Assembly: GCA_021234155.1 (NCBI GenBank) | Contig: JAJEKV010000025.1 | Location: 2,505,339 to 2,569,338 of the forward strand | Direction: 5' to 3' | Length of the DNA: 64,000 bases | Source: Isoetes taiwanensis | Taxonomy: Eukaryota; Streptophyta; Lycopodiopsida; Isoetales; Isoetaceae | In this document: piece after piece, positions 44,575-53,699 of the stretch | How the letters are laid out: each line of letters starts with the position of its first letter | How positions within the stretch are numbered: position 1 is the first letter of the stretch | Program-made: the position numbers and the translations under genes | The notes under the pieces: model-generated | Databases searched by the model: none | The model's input: the letters and a program-made list of their open reading frames with translations, nothing else | Told to the model about the DNA's origin: nothing

Positions 44575-45345
44575 GTTATGAAAAATGGTATTCCGAAATT
44601 GTGTGCTGTTGCTTTGGCTCTTAATGAACTGGGGTATGTATTCTAAAAGAACTGGGCAATATGATTTTTGATGGCTCAGTAAAGTTGTGATGCTAATATA
44701 AGGTAATCCAGATACAAAGCTAATGGAGTTTGCTTGGACTCTGGTGACCTCTCGTATCTATCAGTTGAAGTTCAGAATTTCTTTTCGTCCATTCAAAGGG
44801 ACTTTGGAGTCCAGGACTTTGGCAAAATGTTTATTACTGCACAAGTGATAGACAATAAAGAAGAATCAGTGGATGCACTTAATAAATAGGTACTAATCTT
44901 GCCATAATTTGGTATTCTTGCTTACACTTACATGTTGTTGGATTTTCTGATCTCAATTTCCGCTGAATTAACATAATATGGTTGCAATTATGAATTATCT
45001 GTCTTGAATGACAGTAGCAGCGTCTAGATAGTAGTGCATGCAAACATAAAAGCAAACATAAAAGTTATGATGATGTGTTCTTTTATCATTAGGGGTATGA
45101 AGTTGACACCTTTGGAATTGGAATACATCTGGTCACACATGTTATACTCATCCTGCATTGGATTGTGTGTACAAGCTGGTTGAAGTGAATGGACAACCTC
45201 GGATCAAGCTGTCTGAAGATGTGCCAAAGGCTTAAGATGAGCTTTATTGTTTTTGTATGATACTATTTCTGCCATTATATTTTCAGAACTTTTTTTCAGG
45301 TTACTATTCCTTGCGAGAAATAGTGTTACAAGCTTTATGGAAAGG
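44575..45345 (+). pseudogene. nicotinate phosphoribosyltransferase (NAPRT) exons, broken
   Basis: Four exon pieces with intact-looking splice sites. 44575-44633: VMKNGIPKLCAVALALNELG. 44712-44889: GVCLDSGDLSYLSVEVQNFF and DFGVQDFGKMFITAQ, then DALNK. 45093-45232: [15 protein letters not shown] and [20 protein letters not shown]. From 45300: VTIPCEK, then CYKLYGKE. These match the C-terminal half of NAPRT, which makes nicotinate mononucleotide in the NAD salvage pathway. Lesions: TAG at 44887-44889, a 2-bp frameshift near 45138, and TAG inside exon 4. Introns are retained, so the copy came from genomic DNA rather than mRNA. Only part of the gene is present. Confidence 0.88.
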
Positions 45346-45350
45346 AGGAG

Positions 45351-46048
45351 AAAGGTCTTATTTCTTCACGGCTATGGTGGATCTGGGAGGGACGTTCTTT
45401 CTTTCTCTCAGGTAATTCAGAGTTCTATGGCCATTTGATCTTGATGCACGTCTATTCTGGCTAGTAAGTATTCTTGTTCCACAAAACTAAGCATTGGATT
45501 AACACCAGTCTTGTAGAAATCCATTTTAGTCCAGGTACTAAATATTATACTTTAGTCAGATTTCTCTGTTCTGCAAACTTTTCTGTATGAACAAAATATT
45601 TGTCTTATTGGCTACGATCGGCCCGACTATGGCGCAAGCGAACCCTTTCCTCACCGTACTTTTCTTTCGGAAGCTTACGATATACAAGATTTGGCAGACA
45701 ACCTCAATCTTAGGGACAAATTTTACATTTTGTCTGTCGGAATTGGATCATATTCTGCTTGGACATCCATGAAATACATTCCTAACAGGTACATTCTCAA
45801 GCCTTTTTTCCTAAAAAAAAAGTAGACCTTTTTTGAAGCTTTATTCTTGAAACAGGCTTGCCGGAGTAGCTATGGTGGAGTCAATGACAAATTTTTGGTG
45901 GAAAATTATACATTTGTCGGCAGCGCACAAGGCAATTTCTGCTCTTCCCAAATCAGAAAAGCGTGTAGTGCTATTGGCACATCATGCTCCATGGCTTCTG
46001 CATTGGTGGAAGACTAACAATTTGATTCCTAAGGATGATTCAAGCAGG
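45351..46048 (+). pseudogene. alpha/beta-hydrolase exons, catalytic Ser lost
   Basis: Three exon pieces. 45351-45411: RKVLFLHGYGGSGRDVLSFS, the oxyanion HG segment, ending at a donor CAG/GTAATT. About 45561-45788: IGYDRPDYGASEPFPHRT, then LADNLNLRDKFYILSVGIGS and MKYIPNR with donor CAG/GTACAT. 45856-46048: LAGVAMVESMTNFWWK and LLAHHAPWLLHWWKTN. This matches plant alpha/beta-hydrolase fold proteins of unknown substrate. The nucleophile elbow, normally G-x-S-x-G-G, reads SVGIGS, so the Ser is absent. The first exon overlaps the end of the NAPRT fragment in another frame. The source gene is recognisable but this copy should be inactive. Confidence 0.82.
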
Positions 46049-46095
46049 GTACATTAAGCATCAAATTCGTTCTTTGATGATAGGTGAGAAATAAC

Positions 46096-46200
46096 TTTTG
46101 TTTTAAATTACTATTTCTTGCAAGAAATAGTGTTACAGGCAGGGCAAGAAATAGGGCAAGAAATAGTGTTACAGGCAGGGCTATGCATTGGTTGAATAAT
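46096..46200 (+). repeat. duplicated NAPRT exon-4 start and short tandem repeat
   Basis: ACTATTTCTTGCAAGAAATA and GTGTTACAGGCAGGGC repeat the first bases of NAPRT exon 4 (45302-45330), then repeat again at about 46150-46182. The hydrolase exons are therefore flanked on both sides by the same NAPRT segment. Confidence 0.7.
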
Positions 46201-46469
46201 GATAGGTGAGAAAAAACCTCATCCCAAGGTATATATACAGTCTATATACTTGCATAAATTAAATCATTTAGCTTTTTGTTCAACACTATGTTTTACCTCT
46301 GTCTACTTTTGTTGATCAGCATAATTTGTCTTTGTCTTCCTATATCTGAAAGGTTACAATTTAATTTGTTTATAGAGATTAAATTTTCCTTGGGTAGGCT
46401 AAGGCAATATCAGGGTTCAAATCCCTGGCCCCCTTTGGGCAATCTGATTTATTGTGACACAAAGTTTGC
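46201..46469. other. short intergenic stretch with tRNA-like B box
   Basis: Contains GGGTTCAAATCCCTGGCC at about 46414, which matches a pol III B box and may be a SINE remnant. No gene. Confidence 0.35.
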
Positions 46470-46990
46470 ACTAAATTTTGATGCTAGATTTGACGCTAAG
46501 TCTGACACAAAACTGACTCAATTTTGACTTTAATTTTGATGTTAATTCTGACTCCAATTCTAACACAAAACTGACTCAATTTTGACTTTAATTTTGATGT
46601 TAATTCTGACTCCAATTCTGACGCCAATTCTGCATCTAATTCTGACGCAATTTCTGACTCTAATTTTGCATTTAATTCTCACGCAAATTCTGACATTAAT
46701 TCTGGCGCAAATTCTGACTCTAATTATGCATCTAATTCTGCACTAATTATGACGCAAATTCTGACTCTAATTCTCACGCAAATTCTGACTCTAATTCTGG
46801 CCCAAATTCTGACTCTAATTATGCATCTAATTCTAACACAAATTCAGACTCTAATTCTGATGCTAAATTCTGATGCAAATTCAGACTCTATTTCTGATGC
46901 AAAATTCTGACGCTAATTCTGTCGTTTAAACGACAGAACGTAGAGTCAGTTGTAGTGTCAGTCGTAACGTCAGTTTAAGGGTTTTTTTTC
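46470..46990. repeat. CACTA right subterminal repeat array with palindromic centre
   Basis: Variants of AATTCTGACTCTAATTCTGA fill 46480-46925. A perfect palindrome, TTCTG-TCGTTTAAACGA-CAGAA, at 46917-46938 marks a switch in orientation. Beyond it the words are inverted (GTAGAGTCAG, GTGTCAGTCG, AACGTCAG). A 70-bp unit near 46500-46615 is also duplicated. This is the counterpart of the left array at 30490-31130. Confidence 0.8.
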
Positions 46991-47021
46991 CATTTTTTTC
47001 AATTTAAGTTTATAACTAAGC

Positions 47022-47065
47022 TCTGACTCTAAAACTGACTCTAATACCCCATTTCTCTTGTAGTG
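47022..47065 (-). repeat. CACTA right terminal inverted repeat
   Basis: Ends CTTGTAGTG at 47065. It is the inverted partner of 30374-30417 with three mismatches, and is followed by the CTT target duplication. Confidence 0.9.
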
Positions 47066-47212
47066 CTTGTTGCAAAAAAATATGTGTCAGTTGAATATAC
47101 AAGTACAGAAAACCAGATAACAGATATTCTTACTAAAGCTTTGTCATATACAAAGTTTGCAAAATTCAAAACAATGCCGGGAGTCAAAAGATGCAAGGAT
47201 ATGCAGAACTAA
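47066..47212 (+). pseudogene. Copia RNase H C-terminus, interrupted by the CACTA element
   Basis: The frame LVAKKYVSVEYTSTENQ, then ITDILTKAL and FAKFKTMPGV, ends in a stop at 47210-47212 and is the usual C-terminus of Copia pol. The missing upstream residues HFIREL lie at 30356-30373, on the far side of the CACTA insertion. Only 45 bp of this Copia remain on the left, where it meets the tRNA-Ser-like cluster. Confidence 0.9.
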
Positions 47213-47280
47213 GACAGTACTGGTGTGGATTGTAAGTATAGGTTAAGTACAGGTTCATAACTCTTAACTAGATTTGGCAT

Positions 47281-47831
47281 GAAGGAGGAATGTTGTAAGG
47301 TCATGAAAATTTATTCTTAAATATATTACATGCACATGTTCGATCTATAGGGTTTTTATAGGTTGCCAGTTAATGGTTATTTGGCAGATAAAAAGCTAAT
47401 GGTATATGGTTGTATATGGCTATTATTGAAAGCCTTAGATAATGTTAAGGTTCATGAATGAACTGAAATGCAATATTAGAAAGCTATTAAACAGCAAATT
47501 GTTTCAATCCAAGTCGAAGCCAAATCCATTCGGTCTGGCTAAACCGAGGGATAACCTGTATATCAAATCTAATGATCTAGTTCGGTCCATCAGTGGCCGG
47601 ATCCATAAAAACAAAAGGAGTATTTCAGGTCTGTATGTTTCCTAAGTTCGAGAATGTGGAGATAGAATAATGTTTCGAGAAATAATTCATGAACAGTGAT
47701 TTATTCTATGGTTTAAACTTAACTATGTTATATGGTCAATGTGGAAATATTGTTTGTGCTCTAGAAACTATGATATTGAATATTTGAACTAGATAAATCT
47801 AGTACTATATATACGGGTTGTGCCACTATGA
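47281..47831 (+). mobile_element. Copia polypurine tract and 3' LTR start
   Basis: GAAGGAGGAA at 47281-47290 is a polypurine tract, immediately followed by TGTTGTAAGG, a typical LTR start. The LTR end is not certain. A TATA-like CTATATATAC lies at about 47803, and AATATAAATATG at 48083 is in the following repeated DNA. No second LTR of this family is seen in the window. Confidence 0.65.
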
Positions 47832-48418
47832 GGTTCAAATGATAATGTTCAAAACCAATATGGGACAAAACCTAATGGGGATACAATGCAAATTAAGATT
47901 TAAATGCATACATAAGTGTGAGATTAACTTGACAAAGGTGGTCTAGAGGACTTTCATCAGACTTTAGTGGCTAGAGATCCATAAGACAATGTATGATTGT
48001 AGGTTGTCTTTGTAGCTATCCCTCCTCAGACATGTGCAGGAGGATGTCTATTTGCTATACAAATATGTAACTATTATTCAATATAAATATGATTCTTTAT
48101 CTATAAAAAAAAAGGAAAAATGTGTAATCTACAATATGAACATGTATAATTTGTTAATTTTTCTCTGCGCATAAGTTTTCTCCGCTATCATCGCCTTTGT
48201 TAAGGAGTCTCTGCTTATGTTGATACATGTTACTATTAGCACTTAGAATCAGATGCATGCCGAGGTGTTTATCTGATTTTATTGCGGCTAGTTACTTTGT
48301 GAAGGAATCTGGAGCCGCATTTAGCAACTATTCCAACAGTTCATGTTTGTGATTTAGAATCCCATCGATCCGGACCATCGGATCGAGATTCTAGAGGGGA
48401 TGAGCATGTATATCTCGT
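47832..48418. other. LTR-like 3' portion at the start of unit 1
   Basis: Contains an 80-bp phrase (CCAATATGGGACAAAACCTA) also found at about 29757-29835 and at 56576, then GGTTGTCTTTGTAGCTATCC and an AATATAAATATG signal-like stretch typical of an LTR R/U5 region. The block at about 48363 (CATCGATCCGGACCATCGG) resembles the TATA-containing block at 50961. No gene. Confidence 0.45.
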
Positions 48419-49130
48419 ATGCATGCATTGCACGCTTTCTCTGGTTGGGAGATCGCTATTTTAGGCGAGGTTCTTCATCAACGTCTCATCGGTGCTTCCT
48501 CGTCTTTCTCAGGAGTACCTTATTCTCTATTCTTTGAAATCATGCAGGGGAGAGGCTCCTCCCTGTTTGGATTGACCAATTTGGCATTTCTTTCCATGCT
48601 GTGGCATGTTCTTTCGCAACCTTGCCTCTTCTTTGACCATAATCCTTTGATCTATGTCCTCGATCCCGTTTTGATATTGGACTAAACTAGTTAATGCTAC
48701 CTACTCCTGAATTGCCACCCAAATTTCTGTACTGCAATAATACACAGAATTTGCTCTCTCCCCTTTCCAATGACTCTTGAATCATCTTGGGTCTTTCTAG
48801 TCCAATCTGCTCAGCTAATTGTACAATGATACACATTCTATTTTTTCTCACTCCATCCAATGCCAGATTCTATTGTATGTAAAATAGACTTTTGTTGAAA
48901 TTACGTGCACGTAGCAGGAAATTTATCGCAGCGGCCTTCTCTTTATCGATTTTATAGTAGTTTGAAATGATGTGAATGTCGATCTTCGAGTCAGTTCAAA
49001 ACTTCCAGAAATTAAGCCCACCATTATCAGTTCCAAATATGAAGAATTTCCTAGAATATTTAGAAGTGATACACATAGGAGATTTGTGTGGAGTGCAAAT
49101 GGTAAGTCTTTAAAAGTAAAGGTGCCTTAT
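48419..49130. other. unrecognised transcribed-like region
   Basis: An open frame at 48419-48685 (MHALHAFSGWEIAILGEVLH) is also open in unit 2 at 57177-57443, but such recent copies say nothing about selection. A second frame near 48979 (VDLRVSSKLPEI, then SKYEEFPRIFRSDTHRRFVW) looks exon-like, unrecognised. The GC motif ATTTATCGCAGCGGCC lies at 48921-48936. Confidence 0.35.
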
Positions 49131-49936
49131 GACGTTTACTTTCGTTTCACCGAATAGAAAGTAAACGAAGTTCTAGAAATACGATGGCAGTTTAGCAGTT
49201 AGTTATTTTTGTCATTTTCTTTCCTAGGTGTCTATTTAGCAGCTTTCTCGCTCCTTCCTTCTTCATCAGCTCGCTTTGCATCTCTCGTCCTTTCTTCTAC
49301 AGTTTGGCGTCCCACCCTCCCACCCTTACTCACTTGTATGCCTTATTGGTAAGCTAATATCTTGTTGGAGGCCTAGTGACTAGTTGGAGGCCTACATCCT
49401 GGTGGAGGCCATGGAGCATGGCTGGAGGCCTTTGCGCCTGGTTGAGGCTCTCATGCCTGGATGAAGGCCCTCGTGCCTAGTTGGAGGCCCTCGTGCCTAA
49501 TATAGCCCTAGTGGCGTTTGGTTCAGTTTTCTTGTGTTTGCAGGTTAATGGTTGGCGAACGATTTTCCCTATAGCTTGTATTTTTATGAAGATTTGGATT
49601 CAAAGCACAAGACGAAGTTCAGTAGAGAATACAATTCCAACATGAGTTGTTGTTGGCAACTTCATTGCTATATGTATTTCTCACCCAACAAGGCTGGTCA
49701 GCATGAGGGTATTGATTCGTTTTGAGATTTATGAACCTAGCATAGGTTAGTGATCCCATTATTGTCAGGGTTTTTCCTCGAAAACCCAAAAGGGCGAGGT
49801 TTTTTAATCCCGGCCATAATGGTTTCACTAACTTGCTATCAATATGTATCTGATTTTGGTTATAAGGAGATGCCAGAAGCAAGCATTCATTCAAAGCAGC
49901 ATTCTTGTTCTTGTTTGCCTTAGTAGTTCTAGAAAT
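49131..49936. repeat. 806-bp segment present only in unit 1
   Basis: It starts with an inverted pair (GTTTACTTTC, GAAAGTAAAC). It holds a degenerate tandem repeat of about 22 bp (GTTGGAGGCC, CTCGTGCCTA) at 49362-49507 and a hairpin motif TTTTTCCTCGAAAACCC near 49770. AGTTCTAGAAATA at 49169-49181 recurs at 49925-49937, which could be the target duplication of an insertion. A minus frame at 49619-49984 is unrecognised. Confidence 0.6.
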
Positions 49937-50950
49937 AAGGTTATAATCTTCCAGCTCAAATATATCATTGAGGAGTCTGAACATCTAGAGACCACTAACA
50001 GCCTATTAGTAGGAAAACATAATACCAGATTTTTCTTCTGCCAACTAAAGATAGGTCAGATATAACTTAAACAAGTCCGACATATTCTAAATATTGCAAC
50101 TTATGTACATAGACATCATCATCATATTTAAGGTCACTACCTGATTCAAAATTGTTTTTTTCCTTTTAAAAAAAAAACTTTACAAGTCTTAGCATATAGC
50201 CAATATCACAAATATAATATCTAACCAGCCGTCATATTATATTCTCTTCCACTCAGGGTAAACTACCCAAAGTAATATAAACCTTTATGTAATCTGACCT
50301 ATATTTATGTCATATCTAAAAACAGATCATTATGTGTCCTATGACATCAGTCGCCATATACTCAACAGTCGGAAAAAAGAAAACATGAGTGTAGAATACG
50401 TATTCCATATTTTTTTTGCATAGTCTAAGCATCTTTAAGTCCCCAGCATTATAGATTTAACAAGGAACTGCTTCTTCATATCATAAGATTCTTCTACTGT
50501 TGGGTTCTATCCTATACTGCAGTGCAGCTTGAATGTCGCTTTGGACTCGAGATCCCTTACAGAAAGACAATAGATCCTAGCACGTGTCATCTCTATTCAA
50601 GCATGGTATGAAGACGGCTGCTTTTTGTCTTGGCCAGTTCAAGCAAAATTTTTACTCTCAAGTTGGGACATAACTGTATAAAAGAAGGTAGCAGAGAACT
50701 TGACTTGGAAGTTGGTGTCATGGACGGGTGTCGTGGGGTTGTCACAAGGATATTCACAATATCGCCTCCTCTTAACTCCATGACCTCTCCCACTGCCAAA
50801 TGGATAACAATTGCGGATCCCAAAACACATGTAGGCTCATACGCGCTGACTTTGGGATAAGTTGCTCCATTCTCAAGTTTCTGTAGTTTGATGGCAAGTT
50901 TAATGTTTTGCGTATAAATACCTTGTGGCATCATCATGATTTTCATATCT
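49937..50950. other. unit 1 middle region, unrecognised
   Basis: AT-rich to about 50560. Overlapping frames then follow on both strands (50593-51069 minus, 158 codons; 50630-50860 plus). They have no domain that I can name. The minus frame has a Cys-containing start and VGEVMELRGGDIVNILV. I leave them uncalled. Confidence 0.3.
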
Positions 50951-50960
50951 TTACAATAGC

Positions 50961-51020
50961 ATCGATCCGAGCCCTCGGGTCGCCATTCTGGGCAGGGACG
51001 AGCCATTATATAAATACACT
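50961..51020 (+). promoter_or_regulatory. TATA-box promoter-like block of an LTR-type sequence
   Basis: CATCGATCCGAGCCCTCGGG, about 40 bp of GC-richer DNA, then TATATAAATA at 51007-51016. About 35 bp further on, transcript-leader-like sequence begins. The copy in unit 2 has the TATA at 58959-58968. A diverged relative of the upstream part sits at 48363. Confidence 0.5.
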
Positions 51021-51163
51021 CCATTTCGAGGCCAGTTATCGGCGTCTTCTCACAGGAGCACTTCCTCATTGCCCATTGCTTCCCTCCCTTCCGCCCTGAT
51101 TTGCTTGGAAGCTTGTTTATTGTTTTTCACATGTGTTTCTGTTCATGCATACCTTATTGTTGT

Positions 51164-51325
51164 CCACTCCCCGGGTGTTGCTATAATCATGTTTTTACAC
51201 CTGCACCTTGTTCTACACCTGTGGGTGATGCTGTTTATTTCCACCCTGAGGGTGACGCAAATTTCTTTTTTCTTTCTTCCACCCGCTGGATGATGCTTTT
51301 TCTCTCCACCCTCCGGGTGATGCTA
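51164..51325 (+). repeat. array of five short hairpins (CCACCC...GGGTG)
   Basis: Five spaced units each hold an inverted pair: CCACTCCCCGGGTG, CACCTGTGGGTG, CCACCCTGAGGGTG, CCACCCGCTGGATG and CCACCCTCCGGGTG. Most are followed by TGATGCT or similar. They lie downstream of the TATA block, so in a transcript they would form a row of small stem-loops. Unit 2 repeats the array at about 59115-59275 with several changed bases. Confidence 0.7.
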
Positions 51326-51586
51326 TCTTCTCTTCTGCCATGTATTGTTGATTTTCTCCTCATTACTAATCACTCACATCAATTTTTTGGGTGCTTGTTG
51401 TTGTGCAGCTTGCCGCTTCGCCGTCATGCACGTTCTTGTTCTTCTTAACTGTTAATGGCTGCCTTCTATGTGTTCCATTTCTTTGCAGGTATTATGTCGT
51501 CTCGCAGGTTCACTCCTCTTGCGTACACCATTGCCCCACTTCCTTTGATTCTCCAGGCAATCATCCAAGGTTGTTGGCGACCATTT

Positions 51587-51645
51587 CTCATTAGGGTTTT
51601 CCTCGAAAACCTAAAAGGGCGGGGTTTTCCATCCCGATGAGAAGT
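51587..51645 (+). repeat. U5-like nested hairpin motif
   Basis: TTCTCAT and ATGAGAA enclose an inner perfect hairpin GGTTTTC-CTC-GAAAACC and a GGGCGGGGTTTTCCATCCC block. The same motif occurs at 59537-59595 and, diverged, near 49768-49816. Its place after the leader suggests the 3' part of an LTR, by analogy with plant LTR ends. Confidence 0.5.
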
Positions 51646-52004
51646 TGTCGCCACTACCCTTCTATACTGCCTATGCACACTTTCTTCCTTATAGGTTAGC
51701 TCGACATTGTTCCTATAGTCAGCTCCCCATCTATATTATTCAAACATTGTATACTACTGTTGTGATGAATGACAAGCCTATAGGCCAGTTTTTGTGTTCC
51801 TTGCGGGTCCTTTACTAGAATATGCCCGCTCTGCCCTCTGGATGTCGAAATACTTGAGCATTATCTCTTTTCTTGGTAAAAAATTCAACCAGCATCGTCC
51901 TAATCCTAGCCCTACATTCGTAGTGTGACTACCATATGGATATTCGTATCATACGAACATTATACTCATATCTACAAAAGATGGTCGTCACACGGATGCA
52001 AAAG

Positions 52005-52081
52005 GGTAGTTGCACAAGACAGAGTTTGAATTCGCAACCTTCTAGTTGCAAGTCACACAACTTTGTCAAGTGCACTACGAA
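52005..52081 (-). repeat. tRNA-like SINE head, minus strand
   Basis: Read on the minus strand: GTAGTGCACTTGACAAAG (A-box-like), CTTGCAACTAGAAGGTTG, then GCGAATTCAAACTC (B-box-like). The arrangement is typical of tRNA-derived plant SINE heads. The unit 2 copy is at about 59957-60033. The 3' end and A-tail are not clear. Confidence 0.5.
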
Positions 52082-53690
52082 TATTTGTTAAAGACATTCC
52101 CTCATAGTTTTTTCATATGCGGTGCTATTTTCAGGAGGTTCTAGAACATTCTAGAACCTACAAGCATGCCGACACTTGGCATGATCTTATCCATTGGAGT
52201 GACGCGATCCTGACAGTTGGCCTAGATATATGAGGAGGCACCTCCTTCTTGTCGAACCATTCCGGTTCAACGCCAGTCTTGAGCCTTCTAGGCATCTGTC
52301 TCGTGTTCTTGCTTGCCTTGGGGCCATTGTACTCTTGATTCCTGCTCATATATTAGATTCTTTGCCGACCTTGGCGTATTTTTTGCATATTTTCCACGTA
52401 TTTTCCTTGTTCTCGCATAGTTTCATGACACATAGAATATCCCAGAGAAGATGCAAATTGTTGAAGCAAACAGAAAATGGGGTCAAACCCCAATTTCCAT
52501 GTCACCCAATGGTTCAAATCATATTCCTAGGAGTCAATGCTGCGCATACTGAGTATTCATACGGAAGAACATGTTGTCACCTCATACTGTAATATTAGAG
52601 CAACAAACAACTCTAATGGAGAGCATTGAACATCCCAGCCCATTGCAACAGACATTGCAACCAATAAGATCTCCAATAGAATGTCCTCCTCCATACACAC
52701 AGCAGCACCAGAACTGCTGGTTCCATAAGAACACACAAGAGCGGAACTGAAATGTAAGAGGAAAAAGCATGGGGACTTGAACCCTACCGACATGAGACGG
52801 TCCCATGATGCTTCACCCGACATAATAGAAGGTCCCAAAGGACCATCCATTATGCCGGGGGCTAATCCCATGCAAGTGCTCAACCACACAAACGTGAATG
52901 CAAGGTCCCTACACTTAATATTTTTTCATTTTCTTCTTATAAAATTCATGCAGTACAGAAACACAAACCATGTTCCATTCATGCAATGCTATGCAACTAC
53001 AAGAAAGAACAGAACAAAGACGATTAACTACAATCACATAATCCAAGAATCAGATCAATTGGTGGTGATGTTCAACACTTGTGCATGCCTCCTTGACAAC
53101 CTGACTTCTCAACGCCTGCCTCTCCCTGGCCGAGACCACAACTTCATCTCATTCCATGCTTCTAATAATCTCCTCTAGCTCGTGAAATAGACGCCCTAGC
53201 TGTATTCGAAGCAGATGCACCGATGCCACAACAGTTTATGCAAGAGTGTTTATATTGACGACACCGGTGAGCAGTTCAAATGCCACATGCGCACGCTCTA
53301 CCGTGCAAATGCCACAGGAGGATGTGGCAAGCCACTGGAAATGAGGTTCTCAATAGAAGGGAGCTTAGGGAATGGAGGCTGAGCTGGTCTGTCGGGAGGG
53401 GTAGAGGACTCCACGACCTCATGCTACCCATTCTCCACAGGGGCCACAAAAGGCATTGGCACAGGCATCTCCCTGCATGGGCAGCACTTCATTCTTGTTA
53501 CCAAGTTCAACCAACAAAAAGCAAGAATAAATACAAGGGTGGGAGGGAGAGGTCCGGTACCTCAGCCAAACATCAAAACTTTAGCATAAGAATGGTAAAG
53601 ATTGAAGGGCCAAAAGGTACAATGGAGCCTCTCGGTTTATAGCTGATCAACCCTTGTATCCTTCTGCCCTGTTAGTACACCATAATAGAT
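52082..53690. other. unit 1 region with exon-like but unrecognised frames
   Basis: Frames at 52230-52592 (plus), 52557-52889 (minus), 52777-53178 (plus) and 53280-53642 (plus) lack identifiable domains. On the minus strand near 52760, GGTAGGGTTCAAGTCCCC resembles a B box. Near 53255-53500 a plus frame reads DDTGEQFKCHMRTLYRANAT, then STTSCYPFSTGATKGIGTG. It looks like decayed coding sequence of a family I cannot name. Confidence 0.3.
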
Positions 53691-53699
53691 CTATTTTTT

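Larger units (their letters stand above)
30374..47065. mobile_element. CACTA (En/Spm-type) DNA transposon, non-autonomous, with captured gene fragments
   Basis: The left end starts CACTACAAGAG at 30374 and the right end finishes with its complement at 47065. The 44-bp terminal inverted repeats (30374-30417 and 47022-47065) differ at three positions. Both ends carry subterminal arrays of a TCTGACTCTA-type word. The element is flanked by a 3-bp direct repeat, CTT (30371-30373 and 47066-47068), the length CACTA elements make. The host site is the RNase H region of a Copia element, whose frame runs HFIREL to the left edge and continues VAKKYVSVEY after the right edge. I see no TNP2-like transposase. 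The 16.7-kb interior holds host gene exons, other transposons and retroelements. Some of these were probably captured and others inserted later. Confidence 0.9.

Noticed and set aside
46400-46440. B-box-like GGGTTCAAATCCCTGG as a tRNA gene
   Set aside because: No matching acceptor, D or anticodon arms can be built upstream.
50593-51069. 158-codon minus-strand frame, also open in unit 2 (58545-59021)
   Set aside because: No recognisable domain, overlap by plus-strand frames, and the second copy is too recent to show selection.
53280-53642. 120-codon plus-strand frame with His/Arg-rich product
   Set aside because: Unit 2 breaks the same frame by a short deletion, and no family is recognised. 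A different frame looks more protein-like but is also broken.
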